NCBI RefSeq assembly: GCF_029784135.1
Contig: NC_073746.1
Coordinates: 77,762,704 to 77,826,703, forward strand
Direction of reading: 5' to 3'
DNA length: 64,000 nucleotides
DNA from: Toxorhynchites rutilus septentrionalis
Lineage: Eukaryota > Arthropoda > Insecta > Diptera > Culicidae
In this document: positions 10,562-19,957 of the stretch, in pieces
Position numbering within the stretch: position 1 is the first letter of the stretch
Layout: each line of letters starts with the position of its first letter
Position numbers and translations under genes: made by a program
Notes under the pieces: generated by a model
What the model saw: the letters and a program-made list of their open reading frames with translations, nothing else
Databases searched by the model: none
Told to the model about the DNA's origin: nothing

Positions 10562-13500
10562 ATTTATTTATGTTTATTCACCAACAGGCTCGAAGCCCCA
10601 GTGGTAATCTTGGTATATAAATTTGCTTTACATAAATAATCGTACATTAAAAAAAAATGCATTGCCTAAGGAATTTGTCCAAAGTTAAGGTCTAAAAAAC
10701 ATTAAAAGTTTCCGCTTAATACAAACACGAGACAAGTTGAAGTCAAACATAGAAACTACACTGTTGAAAATGCGCTTCGTAAGCATTATAATTATTATTC
10801 TTGAAGTTAAAACGTCAGCTATCACCATGGCTCGGGCAGTGTTCCTACGCACTTCCAGAGTGTCTAAGTTGATAAGCTGACAGCGGCTTCCATAGCTGGG
10901 TAGACTATGCGGATTTCGCCACGGTAGTAAACGTAGAGCGAAGCGAATAAACCGTCGTTGCACGTTTTCGATGCGGTACACGCTGTTCTAGTAGTACGGG
11001 TTCCAGACGGCAGAGCAATACTCCAATATGCAACGAACGAGGCCACAATAAATAGCCTTCAGACGGTAAATGTCTGTGAATGCTTTCGTCGTTCGAAGAA
11101 TAAAGCCTAATTGTCTCGAAGCCTTGTTAACCATATATGCGATGTGATCCTTGTATGTGAGTTTTGCATCCAGAAGCACACCCAGGTCGTTAACGCACTT
11201 CACGCGAGGTAGAACAACGTTCAAAAGTCGGTAATCGAAGAAGATTGGATCTCGTTTCCTTGCAAACGACACGACCGAGTATTTACTGGGATTCAGTATC
11301 ATCCTATTCACTTCGTACCAAGCTGCAAAGAAGTCCAGTTGCCTTTGGAGGAACATGGCGTCATCGATCGATCTTATGTGGCTAAAGATTTTCAAGTCAT
11401 CTGCGTAAAGTAATCGTGGAACCTTTGCAATCGTTGAAGTGACAAGCGGACCGAGATGGCTGCCCTGTGGTATACCAGAAAACGATGCGAAATATGAGGA
11501 TAGACGTTCGCCAATCTTCACGCAGTTTGTTCTGCCAGTCAGGTAAGATCGGAACCATTGCAGCAGATTACCGCAAACTCCCATGCGTTCCAATTTGGCC
11601 ACTGTGATCGCGTGGTTCAGCTTGTCGAAGGCAGCTGACAAGTCGGTATAGATGGCGTCTGTCTGGCATCCCTGCGAGAAGCCGTCGGTGACATGCGATG
11701 TGAAGATGAGCAGGTTCGTAGTTGTGGAGCGTCCGGGCATGAATCCATGCTGATCCTTGCTGATGAGTTCCTTGAAATGGAACAACATAGATGGCAGAAC
11801 TACAAGTTCTTTGACGTGGCGCATAGGCTGGAAATTCCCCTGTAGTTGTCAATGTTCGATTTGTCTCCTTTCTTATATACCGGAAACATATATGCAGTTT
11901 TCCAAAGGATAGGGAATTTGCCACTAGACAACTAGACAACGATGACGGCGCCAGTGGTTGTGTGGTTAGCGTAACAGCCTCACAATCCGATCGGCCCGGG
12001 TTCAATCCCAGCTGGCGTCGTTGGGATTTTCTGAGGCGAAAAATCTCTGGTTACGTCTTCCTTCGGAGGGGAAGTAAAAGAAGTTGGCCCGGCTCATGAG
12101 TTGTTGAGTCTGATAGGTAGGAACAGGTGGAGTCGCCTCCCTGATGTCGGTGATTGGCACTGAAGTGGCGGAAATAGGCCGACGAAAAATAAGCGAAGAT
12201 AAAAAATAAAAAAAAAAACTAGACAACGATAGGCTGAACAAGTGACGGAGCGGGACGAGCAGCGGTTGGGCACACTTTTTTAATACGAATGAAGGTATCC
12301 CATCGGGGCCCGCTTACATTGATGACTTTAATTTGGCCACAGCTTTGAGAATACACTCATCGTTAACGGAAATTCGGCTCAACATAACCTCATTAACCGG
12401 AACATTCCCGGCGGCTGTCGATACTTCTTCGGGTGATAGCGTGGCATTATCGAACATTCCCGAGAATTTGAGTGCGAAAAGTCGTCGAATATCTTCTGTG
12501 TCCGTCGCGACTTCCTCTTTGTAAAACATTGATGACGGCAAGCCGCATTCCTTCCGTTGATCGTTAACATATTTCCAGAAGGCCTTCGGATTTGATTTTA
12601 GCTTTTGCAGGATGCGTGTCTGATGTTTAGCAAAGCTGCGTCTGCTTTTTGATTTATACATTTGGTTCAGTCTACGGTAGTGTTCTCTAAGCGGTAGCAC
12701 AACGTGATTCGCAGAGCGACACACTTTTGCCCTGGAATACTGACTGAGTACTGCTCTCTTTAGGGTCTTCAATTGTCTGAGCTCTTTTGTCATCCACGGA
12801 ACACGATTGCCAGTGAAATACTGTTTCGGAACATGCATGTCGATCACATAGCCGAGAATATGCGAATAAGTCTGCACCGCGAGGTCAATATCATCCTTGC
12901 CAAGAACACTATTCCAATCAACACTCGATAATACAGCGCACATGCTTTCGATATCAGCTTTGAAGAAATTATAGTTGACGGGAGCAGTAGTTGATTCGAA
13001 AGTAGTGAGTGCCTTCGTGTTAACTTCGTTAACGGATAGCAGCAGAGGTGGATGATGGGGAACGTGTTTCACAAGTGGCGCGAGAGCCTCTAATATTACA
13101 GGAGCATAATCTCGTTGCGAAACGAAACAGAGGTCCAACATGCGGCCGTTCTCATTCCCTATGTTATTGATTTGACGAAGTGTGGCTGCACTATACGTAT
13201 TGAGCAAGCTACAGATGATGGCGGGATGAGTTGTCAGTGATGGATCAGGATACTGAAAGCCGTTGCGAAGCGAACGCCATTTGATTCCAGGTAGATTAAA
13301 ACCGCCTAGGATAACAATGTCGTCGTAGGTGGAAGTGCTCGATAGTACTGACGATACGGAATGGAAATGCTCTTCAATCAGTGTGGCATCTCGAATACGG
13401 TCCGGAGGAATGTAGACGCCACAAAGGTACAGCTTACGGTCTTTTAATGCCAGGGAAATCCAGACTTGTTCCACACTAGTCCAATGTGCGTTGTCGAGCA

Positions 13501-13880
13501 TCAACGCTTCGGCGAACTGCGATAGCAACGCCTCCTCCTGTGGTCTTTCGGCTATTTAATGGACTACGGTCAGCTCGAAAGACATCATAGCCAGGGCCAA
13601 ACAGTTGATGCGAATGGGTGCGATCATCCCACCAGGTCTCAGTGAGGACGATGATCTCGTAGACATCACACGAACACGCGAGACGGTAGTCAGCACTGCA
13701 CGAGTTAGTACCTCCGACATTCTGGCAATAAATGCAGAGCATATGTTCTGCAGAGTTCGAACGAGTTGGTGATGGTGTAGATCTGGAAACCGGAGAGGTA
13801 TCAGGCATCGAAAGATCTTCGGAATTCATTCATGGGAGTGCGACTGGGTCAAAGCGATCGGGGGCTTCCATGGTACTTCG
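10562..13880 (-). pseudogene. CR1/Jockey-type LINE pol, broken and SINE-interrupted
   Basis: This encodes a LINE endonuclease plus reverse transcriptase, read right to left. The endonuclease N-terminus (13829-13476) has YCQNVGG and VLTETWWDD. The next frame (13528-12314) has YLCGVYIPPDR and VILGGFNLPGIKW, where the usual catalytic Asp of GDFN is Gly. It continues to a premature TAA at 12314. After the SINE at 11944-12217 the RT resumes (11824-10988): DQHGFMPGRSTTTN, AAFDKLNH, GIPQGSHLGPL, LLYADDLKIF. A C-terminal frame follows (10981-10685). At least three frame breaks, a stop, a lost catalytic residue and an insertion make it dead. ORF1 is not recognisable, and the 5' edge at about 13880 is uncertain. 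Confidence 0.8.
11944..12217 (+). mobile_element. tRNA-derived SINE inside the LINE
   Basis: The SINE is flanked by a perfect 13-bp target duplication, ACTAGACAACGAT (11931-11943 and 12218-12230). The head reads GGCGCCAGTGGTTGTGTGG and then the B-box-like GGGTTCAATCCCAG (about 11999-12012). The tail is A-rich (12201-12217). It interrupts the pol of a LINE on the opposite strand, so it is younger than that LINE. It lies just right of the duplicated block, which ends at 11671, so it was not duplicated. Confidence 0.85.
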
Positions 13881-14540
13881 TTGTGAGCGTCCCGGGAAAG
13901 ATTAGCTGGGCATTATACGTTGTGTGCGTGGTGCAGATGTTTCGCCAGAATGTAGACGATTTCTGGAAGCGGAATGGCGATTAGGAAGTGGAAGTTCATC
14001 ATAACGGATGTACTTGCCTGGAAGAGCGAATAGAGTATAGAGTATAGAGTATAGAGTATAGAGTAGAGTATCACTAACAGAGAAGGTTGCAGTCACGTAA
14101 TTCGCGTTGACGGCATTGACGGTTCGTCTTTCAATTAGTGAAGCGAAAGAAAGTAGAGGCTTCTCATGTGGAATGAACAAACTTTGAATATTGAAGTTAT
14201 GAATGAAAATTATTTTTTCTGTATCAAATATTTATTTTGTGTTATAGATTAACAGTTTTTTGCTAATTTTGGAATAATAAAAGTGATAAACGAAAATTGT
14301 CTAATATTGATTTTATGTTATAAAATAGCGTTTCAGTGAAACTATCAGAGATATATAGACAAAAGGTTAAATAAGAGTCAGGAATACATATTCCAAGCAA
14401 TGTTGCCACATTTTCATCTGTACCAGAAGGAATAAAAATCTTTTCCATCTGTACTTTTTCTGCCAAAAATCTGTACCATCGAAAATATTCATTGTATAGA
14501 CAACTTAACTTAACTAACTAACATAGCCGCTAGACTTTTT
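13881..14540. other. no gene seen
   Basis: Apart from the 7-bp tandem repeat at 14031-14070, I recognise nothing. Short frames on the minus strand (14180-13902, 14466-14263) show no family signature. The stretch 14395-14480 (CAATGTTGCCACA, ATCTGTACCA) is mirrored at 30000-30095, where similar ATCTGTACC and TGTGGCAACACTGCA motifs occur, so it is probably a repeat. Confidence 0.4.
14031..14070. repeat. 7-bp tandem repeat (TAGAGTA)n
   Basis: The unit TAGAGTA is repeated about five times and then decays to TAGAGTATC. Confidence 0.85.
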
Positions 14541-14541
14541 T

Positions 14542-14841
14542 TTGTGGGGTTATGCGAAAGACCGTATCTATGCCAACTCTCCGCAAACTCTTGAACATTT
14601 GAAAGACAACATTCCTGAAGTTATGACCGAGATACCGCCCCATATGTGCCGAAAAGTCATCGAAAATTACCTGTTCCGGATCAAGGTGTGCGAGGAAGAC
14701 CTAGGTGGACATTTGAATGATGTATTTCACAAATAATGGCATAAACCAAACTTTAATTTGAAATAAAAGTTTCATCGAAATTCGAATTCTAAGTGTGTTT
14801 TATTTCAATTTACTTTCGGAATTTAAAGTTGGAAAACCCTG
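14542..14841 (+). pseudogene. Tc1/mariner-type transposase C-terminus with 3' TIR
   Basis: The frame 14542-14736 reads LWGY-like (MWGYAKDRIYANSPQT), then LKDNIPEVMTEIPPHMC and GGHLNDVFHK, ending at a stop. This is the C-terminal end of an IS630/Tc1/mariner-superfamily transposase common in insects. The third catalytic acidic residue should lie just upstream and is absent, so only the last 60 or so residues remain. About 100 bp downstream is the element end, GGAAAACCCTG (to 14841), followed by TA, the expected target. The 5' end and most of the gene are missing. Confidence 0.7.
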
Positions 14842-14899
14842 TATAATATTCCATAATAATTCATTGAGATGATGCTTGCCATTTTCCAGTTGTTCAATA

Positions 14900-15001
14900 C
14901 AGGCAAACCTGTTTTTGTGCGGTTGATTTTTGTGCGATTTCTCATTTGTGTGACTGTTTAGGTGCGTTTTTATTATTTCCGCACGAAAACAGGTTTGCCT
15001 G
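14900..15001. mobile_element. 102-bp palindromic MITE, TA flanks
   Basis: The element starts CAGGCAAACCTGTTTTTGTG and ends with the matching inverted sequence, finishing AACAGGTTTGCCTG. The TIRs are about 23 bp. TA duplications are at 14898-14899 and 15002-15003. TIR sequence and target suggest a pogo-like (Tc1/mariner superfamily) parent. It has no coding capacity. Confidence 0.85.
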
Positions 15002-15003
15002 TA

Positions 15004-16225
15004 GTTAGTTTCAAAGAATGAATAATTTTCTCTATTTTAACAGTTGCCTAGAAATATTTTCTATCGATTGTTGCAAATATCTCTGCGATCTATCGAGAAA
15101 TTGCGGGGCTCATATTCATTGTTTTACAATTATATGCATTTCGAAAATCACGAAAAGTTAACTTTTTTGTATCACTGCAATTACTGGAACTTGAAACGTA
15201 ATCTAATAGTTCACTTTGCATACTTTTCTAATCGTCCTGCGTTCCAACAACTACTACACTTCTTTTCTATCCCTCTCGAGCTTAAACTGTTAGCCTTTCT
15301 GAGGAAAAGTTTTTCCGCCTGTGACGACAATGGTGACGCGAGGGTGATACCCTCATACGGTGTACTGATTACAGGTTCCACTCCCTATACTCCTCTGTTT
15401 TCACTGTCTTTTCGGCATTTGGTCTTGCCCGCCATTATGAAGGAGTGGAAACAAACAAACGAAAGTGCTGGGCAGGGAGGGGGAAACGCCGAGCAAGCAA
15501 GTTTTAATTGCTATCTTTTGTGAGACGAAAACACTTATTAAGAAACACTTAAGAGTGAGGGAGGGGGAGGGGGTGTGCCCGGGTGGCGGAGGGCTGTGAA
15601 ATGGATACGGAGAAGAAAACCCTAATTTCAATTTAATTCTTCCTTTCCGCCGACTCGGCAAACCTCTAGGTTTGGCCGTGAATTAGTGTGGGTGTGTTGC
15701 AGGATTCGGGGGTAGCAGAGCCTTTTGCAGTCCGGATTACATATGGCGGATTGATAGCATAACGAACCTATGCAAGTGAGCAAATTGGGAAGGGTGATTC
15801 CTATTTGCAGCTGGTTCTGAAAAATTTTCATTGAACTGACAAACAAGCAATTGGTTTGCTTTTGGCCATTGCCAACGATATTAGTGACACGGATATATCG
15901 GTATGTGCCTGTCGTTTGGCACATCCCAAATTTGATATTGGAGTTGGATGTCCAATTCGGATCCCAGCTGCATGGGGCAGCAAAATTCGAGCCTCTTCTG
16001 GGCGATGATAATTTGTGGAGTATATTAATACAATAAATACAGACTCTCAGGGCCAATCTGAGTTAGATAGAGCCACAAATTTTCACCCCTTCCCGTTGGT
16101 CTAACATCGATCTGTTAGAATTGTTTATGGGGCGATATCCTCAATTGTTTGGATGAAGCTTCCCATCGACAGCGCATCGCGCACTATTGGACAGCGAAAA
16201 TTCTATATAGGGTAGGTGTACCAAT
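15004..16225. other. largely unique DNA, no gene supported
   Basis: This region matches no repeat in the window. Open frames at 15044-15523 (+) and 16056-15628 (-) reach about 140-160 codons but overlap other frames and show no recognisable domain. They are probably chance frames in moderately GC-rich DNA. A G-rich run (GGGAGGGGGAGGGGG) lies around 15559-15575. Confidence 0.35.
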
Positions 16226-16227
16226 TA

Positions 16228-16680
16228 CAGGGAAACTTCGATATAACGTACCCTCGTTATAGCGTTCCCTCGATATAACGTCACTCGATATAACGTACAT
16301 TTTACCTCGATATAACGTACACATTTTCAAAGTCCAAAGGAATATTTTTTTGATTATAGTTTTTCTGAAAGTACAATAAATTATCTGTATTTTGATACTA
16401 AAGTTTGATTTGTACTCTTAATCAATTCTAAAGTACAACTGTTTTGGGATTCCAGCTTCTAAATGAATCAAATTTCAATTTACAGTACGAAGGGAAACAT
16501 CATGAGAAAGATTAGCTTCGTCTTCTAGTTGAATTTTCTCATTAACCTTACTCAAACAGCAACACAATAAAGTAATATAAGCTACGTTTCTGAGTTCTTT
16601 ATTATGCTACGATATAACGTACAATTCGATACAATGTACAATTTTGAAAGAAAAATGTACGTTCTATCGAAGTTTTCCTG
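16228..16680. mobile_element. pogo-like MITE, 453 bp, with subterminal repeats
   Basis: The left end is CAGGGAAACTTCGATATAAC and the right end, read in reverse, is CAGGAAAACTTCGATAGAAC. TA flanks are at 16226-16227 and 16681-16682. The subterminal motif CGATATAACGTAC or close variants recurs several times on both sides (about 16249-16322 and 16610-16640). Such arrays are typical transposase-binding sites. No transposase frame is present. Confidence 0.8.
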
Positions 16681-17495
16681 TATGGAGGAGATATGTCACC
16701 AACATACAGTAATTTGCGAATAAATACTTTATTTTAGTTTAAAAGCATACAAAAGTATACTTTTTCTAGCAATTTGAACTCTGTTTTTGATAATTCTCAC
16801 TGATATTTCGATGATTGATTGACTAAATTGCATAAAAAAACTTGTTTGAAAATGTCACTTCCATGTACTCATTATGGAAATAGCGTTCCTGGAGTTTCGT
16901 AACAAATATACCTATTATGATAATAGTCGGTGTCACATGTTAATAGGATTCAAATAATACTTCAATAATAATTTTTAAATAAAGCTATGCCTCTAAATCT
17001 TATTCCTAGTATAAAATACTCTGTCGTCAATTCTACACTCGACAAAACCATCAAGGAACAGAGAAACAGAGACCAAGCAAGAAGGTGAGATATACGTCAT
17101 TTTGAAGTTTCAAATACTAAGTTTTGAGATGTAATACTTCAATGTTTTTATTTTATTCGGTGCAGGTCCAGTAAATAACAATATTGAAAAGAAAGGAAAA
17201 AAACGTTTTTTTCTGTTTTTAAAATTTTTGTAGATTTGCATTTCATTAATCAAGTCAATAGCAAATCCAATTAACCCACTCAATCAGCATTCATTTGATC
17301 CCAAGAGCGCTCCTGTAGGTCATTTTACTAAAGGACAAGGTTCTGATAAAATGAAAAGATTCCCTTTTTCTGATGAAGATTTTTCAATAATACGATTATT
17401 CTCAAATCAGAAGACAGCTTTAAAAACTCCAATATCAACAGCCGAAACTCTTTTAAAAATTATTTCTGAGAGAACTTATAGTTGTACTACTACTA

Positions 17496-17575
17496 CAGGT
17501 TGGACTCGATTATCCGGAATTTTAGACTCCATTATCCGGAGTATTTTATTTTTGATTATCGGAAATTTTGAATAA
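17496..17575 (+). mobile_element. pogo-like element end, partial
   Basis: After TA (17494-17495) the sequence begins CAGGTTGGACTCGATTATCC, with a second CATTATCCGG box 25 bp further on. This matches the layout of pogo/Tigger-like ends. I could not find the opposite end, so it is a truncated copy. 16683-17495 holds nothing I can identify. Confidence 0.45.
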
Positions 17576-17594
17576 TTTGTATAATAATTCCATA

Positions 17595-17940
17595 TTGAAT
17601 AGCCAGTATGGGTATAAAATGAAAGGGCTTGTTTAGTATAACATAGTTATTTATGAAAAATGCAAATCCAAAATGGCCGCCACCACAAGATGGCGCCATA
17701 TAAATTTTTTCACAGCCCCATCAATATGGGTATCAAATAGAAGGGATTGACTAGTAGAACATAGTTATTTATTGAAAATGCAAATCCAGAATAACCACCA
17801 CCACAAAATGGTGCCATATTTTTTTTCAAAATCCCATCAATATGGGTATCAAATGAAAGTGATCAACTGGTAGAACACAGTACGTCATGAAAAATCCAAA
17901 TCCAAGATGGCTGCAATTCCCAAATAAACAATTACTTTTT
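17595..17940. repeat. three tandem copies of a ~117-bp repeat
   Basis: The motif ATATGGGTATCAAATGAAAG and the following AATGGCCGCCACCACAAAATGGCGCC-type block recur at about 17610, 17728 and 17843. The same unit occurs in another tandem set at 42070-42360. It also appears singly, diverged, at about 18270. It behaves as a dispersed satellite-like unit. Confidence 0.75.
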
Positions 17941-18019
17941 GATGGTTTCATTCAGCTTGCCTTGTTCCTATGTATGTTTGAGTGTTTGTAGGGTTGTCCC
18001 ACACTAATTGAAATTTGAC

Positions 18020-18950
18020 CCCGTTCTTGATCACCGATTGATCTGACATTTGGAACATACCTTTAATTCTACTGCCATTATTAAACTGCATATTCCACGA
18101 TCTTGAAAAATTCAATTTGGTTGCCGCTAAAAAATGGCTGAATGGCTTGACTTGTAGAAATACATTACAAAAAATCGAAAAGGTCGCCGCCACAAATTTT
18201 TTTTTTATTAAATCGTTTATTTTTACAGGCTCAGTTAACCGCCACAAAATGGTCGACTATGTATTTTTTGCAATCCCCTCCATATTGGTATCCAATGAAA
18301 TGATTTGACTAATAGAATACAGTACATCCTCAAAATATTCCAAAGAAAGTTAGGTAAGAAACTAAAATTAAAATAAAATGGTTTTATTCTAGAGAATAAT
18401 ACTAATGATACAGATAAGTTACTAAAAACTAGAAATAGAATAAGTAAGAAGCTTTTAAGTTATACGGTTTAATGTACTAAAAGCTAGAAAATAATTAGGC
18501 AAGTAGCACTTAGTAGTAATTACATCCGTTCCTTCATTAATTTAGGGCAATGATGAGACTACAATAAAATTGTGGGGTATGTGATGAAACAACTAACTGT
18601 GAATAATGGAAGTCTAACGTTTATGTCTTACCTAATTACCTAATTTTCTTCGGGATATTTTCATTATGTACTGTATTATATTAGTCAAATCATTTCATGA
18701 GATACAGATATTGAGAGAATTGCAAAAAATACATAGTCGATCTTTTAGTGGCGGTTACCTTTTTGAATTTATGTTGTTTATTATGTTTTGTGTTCTCCAA
18801 GTCAAGTCATACATCCATTTTTAGCGGCGGCCAAATTTTCAAGATCATGGTATACACAGTTTTATAATGACACCAGAGGTAAAGATGTGTTCCAAATTTC
18901 AGTTCAAACGGTCAACAGTTTGATCAGTAATTTTACTGGACGAATGCCAG
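18020..18950. repeat. foldback element, ~330-bp arms
   Basis: The left arm (about 18020-18360) is matched in reverse complement by 18630-18950. Paired blocks include CGACTATGTATTTTTTGCAA, GAAATGATTTGACTAATA and GATCTTGAAAAATT. The spacer (18361-18630) is AT-rich and non-coding. Each arm contains the diverged 117-bp-type unit. The left arm alone carries a 42-bp LINE-tail insertion (18197-18238); the right arm keeps the empty site. Confidence 0.75.
18197..18238 (-). mobile_element. 42-bp dead-on-arrival LINE tail
   Basis: The insert is TTTTTTTTTT followed by CGTTTATTTTTACAGGCTCA, the same 3' terminus as the I-type LINE at 19613. It is flanked by the 10-bp target duplication CCGCCACAAA (18187-18196, 18239-18248). 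The opposite arm of the foldback reads straight through this position. It is a severely 5'-truncated insertion. Confidence 0.85.
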
Positions 18951-19028
18951 TAAGGACTTCGAAGTTAAATATGCAAAGAACATCAACCAACTATTGGTAT
19001 TCAAGATTTAAAAAAATGAATTAGGGAT

Positions 19029-19094
19029 TTTTTTTTTTTTTTTTTTTTTCTTTATTTTTGAGACTTTCAGCCTCCTGGGCTGGTTCGTCTCAGC
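19029..19094 (-). mobile_element. 66-bp truncated retroelement tail
   Basis: The insert is flanked by the perfect 11-bp duplication GAATTAGGGAT (19018-19028, 19095-19105). In reverse it reads GACGAACCAGCCCAGGAGGC, then a AATAAAG motif and an A tail. This 3' end resembles that of the SINE at 39959-40113 and is presumably from a LINE/SINE sharing that tail. 19106-19600 holds nothing I can name. Confidence 0.8.
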
Positions 19095-19957
19095 GAATTA
19101 GGGATGATAATCTGAGAGAGGGCACACTTACTGCGCTACAAATCCAAAAAGAAATAACAAGCATTACAAGTTCCGGCGTATCCAAAATATTTCGAATCAA
19201 TCGCATTCATGATCCTTGTATTTGGTAGTCTAACTCTAAGGTGGTCCCTCAACTGGCAAGTTTTGCTAATTTTTCAGATCCTTGCAGTAGGTTCACAGCG
19301 AAAGACTGTTCTTTGAAGCTATTTTGTTATGATTTATCTTTTGTTAATGGGAAATTATTGTTTTTTTATTTTTCTAATATCCGATATCCGGACGGATAGG
19401 CAGCGTGCAAAAGCGCTCTATTATATGCAATAACACAGCGTGAAAACGTGAAGTTTTTGTATTGCATAAAGAACATAGCAGAGCTGCAATATTCCTATTA
19501 TCGTAGTACGAAAACGATTTCTTACAACCATAATAGGCAGCTTTCGATATCGCGATAATTGACACATTGATGTAAAAGTGTACCAGTTATGAAAATACTG
19601 AATTACAAGTTTTTTTTTTATATAAATCCTTTATTTTTACAGGCTCAGTTACATTAGTTTAAAGGAGCCGAATTCTTAAATATATGTTTTAAAACTATAC
19701 ATAAATAATTTTCCTAACACTATGGTTAGTAAGGTGGAAAACCGATTACTCGCGGTTTACTCGAGTTTAGAGGGTGACATCTTTCAGGAAAGGGATGGGA
19801 TATAAGGGAATTGTTACAATGTTGATGATCACACTCGATTCTTAAATCTATTCGTATATCTATTGTATATTTACATTTCAACTTATTTTACTGTTTATAC
19901 CAAGGGGGCCAATCGCTCGCAATGGATGAAAAGGAGGGTATAAGGACATAGGTACAA

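Larger units (their letters stand above)
6404..11671. repeat. 2,634-bp tandem duplication
   Basis: Positions 6404-9037 and 9038-11671 are near-identical at a constant offset of 2,634. I saw only four substitutions (6440/9074, 6583/9217, 6658/9292, 8232/10866). The two outer edges and the junction share the 4-bp microhomology CTGC (6404, 9038, 11672). One breakpoint lies inside a Helitron 143-bp unit and the other inside LINE reverse transcriptase. The duplicated block contains the Helitron 3' end, the right part of the TIR element and the 3' half of the LINE. It is either a very recent duplication or an assembly artefact. Confidence 0.9.

Noticed and set aside
15044..15523. 159-codon plus-strand frame
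   Set aside because: Overlaps other frames, no domain, and the G-rich stretch just beyond it gives similar frames on the other strand.
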